Shown: in pieces, positions 1-6,948 of the stretch | How the letters are laid out: every line of letters begins with the position of its first letter | Numbering within the stretch: the first letter of the stretch is position 1 | NCBI GenBank assembly: GCA_001830645.1 | Contig: MIBM01000030.1 | Coordinates: forward strand, 5,838-20,310 | DNA length: 14,473 nucleotides | DNA from: Spirochaetes bacterium RIFOXYC1_FULL_54_7 | GTDB lineage: Bacteria > Spirochaetota > Spirochaetia > Treponematales > UBA12059 | Direction of reading: 5' to 3' | Translations under genes and position numbers: made by a program | Notes under the pieces: model-generated | The model's database searches: none | What the model was told of the DNA's origin: nothing | What the model saw: the letters and a program-made list of their open reading frames with translations, nothing else

Positions 1-1665
1 GAGGTGGGGGGCAACCAGAACGATGTTGAAGCCTATGCCACTGCAGCACAGAAGACAAAGCATGCCTTAGGTGCTGATTCCTGGCTGCTGGCCTACCGAC
101 AAAAGATGGAAGACTGGCAATTTCTGACCGCTGATCAGGAAGGGCCAATTGGCCTGGAAGCTAGTTATCTGAAGCCCTTGCTGGAGCTTGTGAAGGGGAA
201 TACCCAGACCTTCGACGGTCCGGGAGGGAACTGGGCCGTAGCCATAGCAGTAGCAATCGGCAAGAAAGAAGACCCCTCGGCCATTCTAGCCCTGGGAAGG
301 ACTGAGCAACGCTTTACCCAGAACGAATCGTCTTGCCTGAAGGGTATTGCTGAGCTTCTGGAACCGATAATCGAAGCCAGGCAGACTCGTTCCAGGGATG
401 AAAACCTCCGGGCGATTTCTGAAAAAGCCCTTCGCAGGAACGAGGAAAGGTTGCGCACCTTCTTCGAAGAATCCCGGGACATGATCTACATGGCCAACGC
501 CAATGATGTAGTAGCAAGCATCAATAATGCTGGCCTGCGCCTGTTTGGTACAACGGATCGGTTCGAAGTACTGGGTAGACCCTTCTCGCGTTGGGTCTAC
601 TCACCCGAAGACAGGAAGCATTTCCTGGAAAAGATACAACTGGACGGTTTTGTGGTTGACCACGAGATCATCCTCACGCGAATGGACGAAACCAAGCTCC
701 ACTGTGTAGAAACCGCCCAGGCAGTAAAGGACCGTGATGGACAGATAATCGAAATACAGGGAATAATCCGGGATATAAGCGAACGCATAGCCATGGAACG
801 GAACATCTGGGCCATGAATATAGAACTGGCTGAAGCAAACGAGAGGCTCAAGTCCACACACAAGAGAATGGTCCAGCAGGAAAAACTGGCATCCATAGGC
901 CAGCTCGCCGCCGGTGTTGCCCATGAGATAAACAACCCTTTGGGATTCCTTAAAAGCAATCATACCACCCTCCACAGCTTCCTCGCCACACTTCATGAAG
1001 CATGGAGCAAGGCCTGTGCCCTTGATCCGGAGGGACATGAACACATAGCCGCGGATCTTGACCTTGACTATGTTTTTAACGAGATAGACTCGCTGGTGGC
1101 CGAGTCCGATGACGGTTTCGGCCGGATCATGGCCATTGTTAAAAACCTGCGCAGTTTTGCCAGGATAGATGACCATGAACCCCTGGGACCCTATGATCTG
1201 GAAAAAGGCCTTGAGAGCACCCTGGTAATGGCCAGGAACGAGATCAAGTATGTAGCTGAGGTTGAAACCGGATTCTGCGGAGTGCCGAAAGTGCAGGCCG
1301 TCGGGGGCTCCATAAACCAGGTACTACTCAACATTCTGGTCAACGCCGCCCAGGCCATAGCCAGCCAGAAACGCGGCAGCCTGGGACGTATCCTTGTGCG
1401 GACGGCGGTAAACGAAGGCAGGGTAATATGCGAAATAGAGGATGATGGTCCCGGGGTACCGGATGACATCAAGGATCGCCTGTTTGACCCCTTCTTTACC
1501 ACCAAGCCCGCCGGCAAGGGCACTGGCTTGGGATTATCCCTCTCTTATGACATCATCGTGAACCGGCATCAGGGTAGTCTGACGGTTGCCGACTCTACCC
1601 TGGGTGGCGCCTTGTTCAAGATCGAGTTACCCGTCAATCTGGAGTATGAGGCAAGCACCGGCTGA
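1..1665 (+). CDS. Soluble GAF-PAS sensor histidine kinase (5' end outside window)
   Basis: This is a two-component sensor kinase that autophosphorylates on His and would pass phosphate to a response regulator, none of which is encoded here. Counting from the GTG at 4, residues ~10-130 look like a degenerate GAF domain and ~145-265 a PAS domain ending in the usual DISER linker. A short coiled coil follows, then the HisKA H-box (GVAHEINNPLG, phospho-His 307). The HATPase_c domain has an N-box (NILVNAAQAI, Asn443/447), a G1 box (DDGPGVPDD), an F box (DPFFTTKP) and a G2 box (GTGLGLS). No transmembrane segment or signal peptide is seen, so it is probably cytosolic. The frame is open to base 1 and only three bases precede the GTG, so the true start probably lies upstream. 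It converges on ppk with 62 bp between the stop codons. The family call is sure; the stimulus is unknown. Confidence 0.93.
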   Translation, partial: EVGGNQNDVEAYATAAQKTKHALGADSWLLAYRQKMEDWQFLTADQEGPIGLEASYLKPLLELVKGNTQTFDGPGGNWAVAIAVAIGKKEDPSAILALGRTEQRFTQNESSCLKGIAELLEPIIEARQTRSRDENLRAISEKALRRNEERLRTFFEESRDMIYMANANDVVASINNAGLRLFGTTDRFEVLGRPFSRWVYSPEDRKHFLEKIQLDGFVVDHEIILTRMDETKLHCVETAQAVKDRDGQIIEIQGIIRDISERIAMERNIWAMNIELAEANERLKSTHKRMVQQEKLASIGQLAAGVAHEINNPLGFLKSNHTTLHSFLATLHEAWSKACALDPEGHEHIAADLDLDYVFNEIDSLVAESDDGFGRIMAIVKNLRSFARIDDHEPLGPYDLEKGLESTLVMARNEIKYVAEVETGFCGVPKVQAVGGSINQVLLNILVNAAQAIASQKRGSLGRILVRTAVNEGRVICEIEDDGPGVPDDIKDRLFDPFFTTKPAGKGTGLGLSLSYDIIVNRHQGSLTVADSTLGGALFKIELPVNLEYEASTG

Positions 1666-1727
1666 ACGATCGAGATTGTCTTAGCCACTGGCTTCCTGCA
1701 GCCACGCAGAGCTCTGATTCAACGTTT

Positions 1728-3881
1728 TCATGGAGCACGTCTGCGTACCGGCAGGATCTGGCCATGGTCGGCCAAAGGGCTCCCGACCCGTCTGGACCTG
1801 GCCTCTTCCTGGAAATAATCCTGGGCCGAGAAGGACTCTTCCCCATCCGAGGGCAGCAAGCGTTTCCAGAGTCCGGATGCCGAGAGCACCCTTGCCTGGC
1901 AGTTATCCACAAAATAAGACATGAGAAGATCGTAGACCCTCTCCCTGGCCTGCTCCCCGCACACAGGAAACATCAGTTCTATGCGGCGTTCCAGGTTTCT
2001 GGGCATCCAGTCCGCGCTTGCCAGAAACAGCTCTTCCGAGCCTCCATTCCTGAAGTAATATATTCTTGAATGCTCCAGATAGCGTCCTACTACGGATACC
2101 ACTTTGATGTTGTCGGACCGGTGCTTTAATCCAGGAATCATCAGGCAAACGCCACGTACATTCAACAGTATCCGTACTCCGGCAGTGGAAGCCCGGTACA
2201 GGGCATTGATGATATCGACATCCGTCAGGCCATTCATCTTGGCTGCTATGAAACCAGGAACCTCCGGTGTACTCCGCTCTTCTTCCCGTTTTATCATGCT
2301 CAGGATTCGCCGCTTCAGATCAAAAGGTGCCATGGACAACACGGACAGGCGCATGACTGCGGATACACCAGTAAGCATGTTGAAACAGGCGCCCACATCC
2401 TCGCAGATCCCTGGATTGGCCGTGAAGTATGAAATGTCACCATACAGGCGGGCTGTCCTGTCATTGTAGTTGCCTGTGGAGAGGTGGGCATAACGCCGTA
2501 CGATTCCATCCTCTTCCCTTCGTACCACCAGACACATCTTGGCATGAACTTTCAGCCTGGCCACGCCATACACGACTATCGCACCGGCCTGCTCAAGGCT
2601 GCTGGCCCAGGCCATGTTCCGCTCCTCATCAAAGCGGGCTTTGAGTTCCACAACGGCTGTAACCTGTTTGCCGGTCTGGGCAGCCTTGGTAAGAGCCTTG
2701 ATGATCGGAGAATCACCGGAAGTACGGTACAGGGCAATCTTGATGGCCAGGACCGCAGGATCACCGGCGGCAGTCTGTATCAGCTGTTCGACCGGGCGGA
2801 AGGATTCGTATGGCAGGTGTACAACAAGGTCACGCTTTCGCAGCTCATCCCAGATGGTGTTGTCATCCGATAGTGCCAGGGTCTCGACAGGTTCACACTG
2901 TGGAAAGCGGAGACGATCGAAACCCTTGTATGTAGCCAACTCCATGAAACTCTTGAGGTCTATGGGACCGGGAAGGGTGTAGACATCGTCTTCGCCCAGT
3001 TCCAAAGCCTTGGCAATCATCGTGCTGATCGTAGCGGAGTCTCCGGAGAGGGTGATACGGACCGGCCAGGAATTCTGGCGGTTAACCAGGATCTCCTCCA
3101 TGGCAGCTACAAAATCATCGTCCCGGTCTTCATCAACTCCTATGTCCGCATCTCTGGTGACCTTGAACAAAGCCCGTTCCCTGGTGAGGTACCCGGGGAA
3201 AAGACGATGCCCAAAGGTGAGCACTATATCGTCAAGAAGTGCTATGCGCAGGCAGCCATCATCCGTTGGAGGCAGGCGGACAAAACGGCCGAAGTTTGGG
3301 GGCAACTGAACTATTGCCAGGGGCTCGTCCCCGGAGTCAGGCCAGAAATCCTCAGGACTGTCCCGGCTTTCTTTCTCCAGAAGAAAGGCAGCGTGTATCC
3401 GCAGGTTGCCGGTAGACGGGAAATGCCCGGCATCATCGGATGGCACCGCAAGAGGCGTCAATGACGGAGCCACCTGCCCGCTGAAATATGTCTCCAACCA
3501 TCGTGAGGTTACCCCGTCGTAGTCTACTGGCCGGATCACCTTGAGGCCTTCCGCAGTCAGGGATGGCAGTATTTCATCCTCCAATACCGTGTACTGTCGC
3601 GCGATCAGTTCCCTGACCCGTATGCTTATCCGGGATAGTACCTCCTCACGGCTTAGGCCTGAAATATCCTGATCACGCAGACCCTTGCGTAGCATGGCTT
3701 TTATGCCCGCCACCCGGACCATGAAGAATTCATCAAAATTACTGGAGACTATGCAGAGGAATCGAAGTCGTTCCAGAAGGGGATTGCTTTTTAACAAGCC
3801 TTCTTCGAGCACCCGGGCATTGAACTCAAGCCAGGATAGTTCACGGTTGAAGAAGCCCGGGCTGGTTTTCTGTCCACTCAT
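1728..3881 (-). CDS. ppk1: Polyphosphate kinase 1
   Basis: PPK1 reversibly polymerises the terminal phosphate of ATP into inorganic polyphosphate. The 717-residue length is normal for the family. The N-terminal ATP-binding signature FNRELSWLEFN is at residues 11-21, and SSNFDEFF at 46-53 contains the conserved Asn48. The kinase core has IALYRTSGDSPI (Arg386), KARFDEERN (Arg416), KVHAKM with the phospho-acceptor His446, and YAHLSTGNYN with the second conserved His466. A third conserved His604 sits in YLEHSRIYYF. These match the E. coli H435/H454/H592 arrangement, so the enzyme appears active. The ATG overlaps the ppx stop (ATGA, 3878-3881), and an AAGGTGG Shine-Dalgarno lies about 7 nt upstream inside ppx. 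This indicates translational coupling and co-transcription with ppx. The gene ends 62 bp from the convergent histidine kinase gene. Confidence 0.97.
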   Translation of the reverse strand: MSGQKTSPGFFNRELSWLEFNARVLEEGLLKSNPLLERLRFLCIVSSNFDEFFMVRVAGIKAMLRKGLRDQDISGLSREEVLSRISIRVRELIARQYTVLEDEILPSLTAEGLKVIRPVDYDGVTSRWLETYFSGQVAPSLTPLAVPSDDAGHFPSTGNLRIHAAFLLEKESRDSPEDFWPDSGDEPLAIVQLPPNFGRFVRLPPTDDGCLRIALLDDIVLTFGHRLFPGYLTRERALFKVTRDADIGVDEDRDDDFVAAMEEILVNRQNSWPVRITLSGDSATISTMIAKALELGEDDVYTLPGPIDLKSFMELATYKGFDRLRFPQCEPVETLALSDDNTIWDELRKRDLVVHLPYESFRPVEQLIQTAAGDPAVLAIKIALYRTSGDSPIIKALTKAAQTGKQVTAVVELKARFDEERNMAWASSLEQAGAIVVYGVARLKVHAKMCLVVRREEDGIVRRYAHLSTGNYNDRTARLYGDISYFTANPGICEDVGACFNMLTGVSAVMRLSVLSMAPFDLKRRILSMIKREEERSTPEVPGFIAAKMNGLTDVDIINALYRASTAGVRILLNVRGVCLMIPGLKHRSDNIKVVSVVGRYLEHSRIYYFRNGGSEELFLASADWMPRNLERRIELMFPVCGEQARERVYDLLMSYFVDNCQARVLSASGLWKRLLPSDGEESFSAQDYFQEEARSRRVGSPLADHGQILPVRRRAP

Positions 3882-5410
3882 ATGACCACCACCTTGTATC
3901 CAAAGACATCTTCGAAGATGTCTCCTTTTTCAATCAGCGAGAGCCGTTCCATGGACAGGTCACCTTCGCAGTCGGTCTTGAGCAACAGGTGATCCTCTTT
4001 GAGTTCCAGGCCTTCCAGCGTCAACCGCTGGGTATGCCCCCTGTCAAGGGCATCAGCCACGCGCAGTATGGCAGCCAGCTTCAGTACTATGGTGCGGTCT
4101 TCCCTGGACAGACTCATGTAGTTGATATGGGAAGGCGATGGACCAGCCTTCCGGTGATAACGGACAATATTTGCCACGATCGTAAGGTCTTCCCGCTGTA
4201 AACCGAAAATCTCGCTGTTCCTGACTATATATTCTGAATGATAATGGTGGCCATCGGCCTTGATGAAGGTGCCAATGTCATGCAGCCAGGCTGCGGCTTC
4301 AAGGAGAACCCGCTCCCGCCGGCTCATGCCATGCAACTCTGCCAGTTTGTCGAAGAGGAACAATCCGTGGGCGGCTACATTCCTGGCATGCTCCTCGTCA
4401 AAGTGGTAACGTCTGCCCAACCCGATGGTAGAAGCGATGACCTGGGTGTGGATCTCGTCCTCGATCTCACCACCTTTGCCCCCTGCTATTGCGACCAGAA
4501 GACCTTCACGCATGCTTACATTGGGTACAATCAGCTCCTCGGCCTTGGTGCGCTCCAGGAAGAGCCCTATGATCACCAAGCCCGGCACCAGTGATTCTGC
4601 CTGGTCGTAGGGCAAGTGGTATTCCGAGACAATGGCATCGACGCTCATGCTACGCAGCCGGTCTATGACGGCCACGAAGGCTGCCTTGGGTATGACGCGG
4701 TAATCCTCCCTGCCTTCTATGCCAGCTATCCGGGCGGCAAAGCGTGCGTCGTGTCCTATGACGATGAAGGATTTGACCCCCCCGAGAGGCAACTCCTCTT
4801 CCATGGAATCACAGGCATTTCGTACGTTGTCAGCCAGGAAGCGCATCAAGTACCCCGTAACGCCCATGGCCGCCCTGGACTGTTCGTCCACCCGGACAGT
4901 TCCGAGGCGCAGGGAGTGGGCGGCTACAATACGCCCCTTGCGGAGCAGCATGAGTTCGGTTGAACCGCCCCCCACCTCGATGATGATGGAATTGGATCGG
5001 GCAAAATACTTGGCATCGTTGCCAAGGGCGTACTGCACCGCAAGGTACATGTAGTGGCTTTCTTCTATGTCCTCGACAATCTCGACTTTGAAACCTGTTC
5101 TGAGGGCAACCCGGTCTATGAAGGCATCGCGGTTCTCCGCTTCACGGATGGCACTGGTTGCCACCACCCGTGCCGACTCGGGTTTGATGCCGTACGACCT
5201 GAGCAGTTCGCGTATGCCCCTGAGTACTGCTATACTTTCACGGATGGTATCCCTGCTTATTGAACCACTGGCAAAGGCATCCCTGCCCAGGGAAACAGGT
5301 TTTCCAGCCCGCTCCAGAACTTCGTATATACCTGTATCGAATATGTTTGCGATTATGGCTCTGATGCCGGTAGAGCCTATCTCTATGACTGCTTCGGTCC
5401 TGACGCTCAC
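3878..5410 (-). CDS. ppx: Ppx/GppA-family exopolyphosphatase with C-terminal HD domain
   Basis: Members remove terminal phosphate from polyphosphate and/or hydrolyse pppGpp. With a GTG start at 5410 (510 aa) the ASKHA-type phosphatase core spans ~5-310. Its phosphate-1 loop is EIGSTGIR (10-17) and its phosphate-2 loop EVGGGSTE (145-152). The usual Asp that opens each motif is Glu here. A C-terminal HD-like module (~320-510) carries WLHDIG (His377-Asp378), plus HHYHSEYI and VRYHRK. I chose the GTG because GGAGG lies 4 nt upstream and family proteins begin only a few residues before the first motif. An open frame continues to a TTG at 5485 (25 more residues) without a good ribosome site. The gene overlaps ppk1 by four bases, so synthesis and degradation of polyphosphate are probably co-expressed. 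Polyphosphate versus pppGpp preference cannot be decided from sequence; GppA is the alternative name. Confidence 0.93.
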   Translation of the reverse strand: MSVRTEAVIEIGSTGIRAIIANIFDTGIYEVLERAGKPVSLGRDAFASGSISRDTIRESIAVLRGIRELLRSYGIKPESARVVATSAIREAENRDAFIDRVALRTGFKVEIVEDIEESHYMYLAVQYALGNDAKYFARSNSIIIEVGGGSTELMLLRKGRIVAAHSLRLGTVRVDEQSRAAMGVTGYLMRFLADNVRNACDSMEEELPLGGVKSFIVIGHDARFAARIAGIEGREDYRVIPKAAFVAVIDRLRSMSVDAIVSEYHLPYDQAESLVPGLVIIGLFLERTKAEELIVPNVSMREGLLVAIAGGKGGEIEDEIHTQVIASTIGLGRRYHFDEEHARNVAAHGLFLFDKLAELHGMSRRERVLLEAAAWLHDIGTFIKADGHHYHSEYIVRNSEIFGLQREDLTIVANIVRYHRKAGPSPSHINYMSLSREDRTIVLKLAAILRVADALDRGHTQRLTLEGLELKEDHLLLKTDCEGDLSMERLSLIEKGDIFEDVFGYKVVVI

Positions 5411-5529
5411 GGTGCCTCCAGAGGATGCCGGCTGCCGGATACAGCCATAAGGAATCAGTATGGCGAAGCATTGGCTATCATTCAAGCTCGCCTGCCTTAT
5501 CGCCTGGCATAGCCCCTTGCATTACGGAC

Positions 5530-5565
5530 GTGACAAGACACCCGATTATTGGCTATAAATAGTCC
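5530..5565 (+). promoter_or_regulatory. Sigma70-type promoter, possibly giving a leaderless mRNA
   Basis: The -35 box GTGACA (5530-5535, 5/6 to consensus) and the -10 box TATAAA (5554-5559, 5/6) are separated by 18 bp. The -10 box ends 6 nt before the lipoprotein ATG, so transcription would be expected to start at or within a base or two of that ATG. No Shine-Dalgarno lies between them. The promoter lies in the 155-bp divergent region shared with ppx. Confidence 0.6.
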
Positions 5566-6945
5566 ATGACTTCCAGATCTCCCCTACGAAAACCTTTCAC
5601 TGCCACCAGAATCGCAGGCTTCCTCTCCTTGTTCCTGCTTGCCTCGATCTTTGGTTCGTGTACCAAGACCATTGGCTGGGGTGTTGTCCTTTGGCCTCCG
5701 GAGGACTCCGCTCTGGAGTACGGCACCGCTGCACCTGTCCTGTTCAAATCCAATATCACAAAAACCTACGCTATCCGCCTGCCGGATTCCAAAGAAGTGG
5801 AGGAACTGGAACTGTGGCGGATAGACCTGTACCAGAATCGCAAGACTGCCGAAACCGCCGCTGAAGCCTATGCCGATCTTGCCCCGGTTTTCGGGATAAC
5901 CGCCAGGGACGGATTGCTTCTGCGTGACAAGCCAGAAAACCTTGGAATCCAGGTCTACCGTCTTCGCCTTGACCAGGAAATAAAATTGCTTGGAAAAGTC
6001 AGAGGGGCGTTAGTCGAGACCGGCGGTGTTCCTCTGCCCGGTGACTGGTACCAGGCTCTGGCGGAGGACGGCACCACAGGCTATGTCTTTTCCAACCAAC
6101 TGATTTTCTGGAACAGGAACGAGGAAGACAGACCGAGTGCAGCCACCAATGCTCCACGACTGGATATCCAGATAGCCGAGCTGTTCGGTCCGGTCTGGAG
6201 ACCGGATTATTTCATACCCATGGCTGATTCAGGTGAAGTGGATCTCCGCTCGTACCATCCCCGATTCGGACTGTTTGCCGATGCCACACAGCGGATCGTG
6301 CGGGTGGAACGCCCGGGTTTTTCAAGGGTATACCGCTACACCTCGATTACCCAGGCCGCCGATGGTACCTTTGAACTGGTTCCCACAGGAGTGACCATCC
6401 ACTTCAACCAGTCCGGTAACCTGGTGCTTACCCCGCCGGCGTCCGACCCGTCCGCGGTACTCCTGGCCAGCAGTGATCCAGCCAATCCCGATGTTCCCTT
6501 CACGGTTACCTTCAACAAGCAACGTGATGAACCGCAGACGGTCATCCTTGCAGAGGAACGCAGGCGGCTTGCCAGGCTGGGAACCCTGGTGGCCGACGGT
6601 GAACGATTTGAAAGCGAGTTCTTCGGTGTCCTTATCATGACCCGGTCAGCCCGTTTCACCTGGGTAGGTACGGAAATCCTGGTTCCATCAATTATTCCCG
6701 AAGGTGCCGGAGAAACCGGTGCCATATTGATGGACACCTTCCTGTCACCCGAACTTGCCCTTACATGGGACGGAGCCTTCTCGCTCCTGTTTGACAGCGA
6801 GAAACAGCCCAGGATCACCTTTGCCTACCGGGCTACTCCGGACGGTCTGGAACTGGCCCACTTGCCTCCTACAATGATAACCGAGGCAACCGCCTCATCG
6901 CCAACTGAGCTGACCTCGATCGCTAACTTCATCAGGTACCGCTGA
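5566..6945 (+). CDS. SH3b-domain lipoprotein
   Basis: This is a predicted exported lipoprotein of 459 residues. The N-terminus has a basic stretch (Arg4, Arg8, Lys9, Arg15), a hydrophobic core (GFLSLFLLASIF) and a relaxed lipobox FGSC with lipidated Cys32. Residues ~106-182 resemble a bacterial SH3 domain, with the pattern DGLLLRDKP, LGKVRG and GDWYQALAEDGTTGYV. Such domains often bind peptidoglycan or cell-surface ligands. The remaining ~270 residues are beta-rich and I do not recognise a family. The start is supported by the signal peptide, which leaves little room for a later Met, although no Shine-Dalgarno is present and a promoter abuts the ATG. The ABC-F gene follows after 3 nt, so the two are very likely one transcript. 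A spirochaete-style lipoprotein is plausible; ligand and role are unknown. Confidence 0.8.
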   Translation: MTSRSPLRKPFTATRIAGFLSLFLLASIFGSCTKTIGWGVVLWPPEDSALEYGTAAPVLFKSNITKTYAIRLPDSKEVEELELWRIDLYQNRKTAETAAEAYADLAPVFGITARDGLLLRDKPENLGIQVYRLRLDQEIKLLGKVRGALVETGGVPLPGDWYQALAEDGTTGYVFSNQLIFWNRNEEDRPSAATNAPRLDIQIAELFGPVWRPDYFIPMADSGEVDLRSYHPRFGLFADATQRIVRVERPGFSRVYRYTSITQAADGTFELVPTGVTIHFNQSGNLVLTPPASDPSAVLLASSDPANPDVPFTVTFNKQRDEPQTVILAEERRRLARLGTLVADGERFESEFFGVLIMTRSARFTWVGTEILVPSIIPEGAGETGAILMDTFLSPELALTWDGAFSLLFDSEKQPRITFAYRATPDGLELAHLPPTMITEATASSPTELTSIANFIRYR

Positions 6946-6948
6946 GCC

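Noticed and set aside
601..1176. Long - strand open frame (191 codons) opposite the histidine kinase
   Set aside because: It lies wholly inside a well-supported kinase gene, crosses the PAS and H-box coding region, and its product shows no recognisable domain.
1689..1716. Hairpin TGGCT-N6-AGCCA and the palindrome CAGAGCTCTG between the convergent kinase and ppk1 genes
   Set aside because: Stems are short and neither strand has a following T-run, so I do not call a bidirectional terminator.
2104..2982. Several + strand open frames opposite ppk1
   Set aside because: They are antisense shadows of a full-length, motif-complete ppk1; their products are basic or low-complexity with no family features.
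4954..5410. Possibility that the Ppx protein is inactive or a pseudogene because motif Asp residues are Glu
   Set aside because: The frame is intact, the remaining motif residues are kept, and the gene is coupled to ppk1. I report the change as a finding and not as loss of function.
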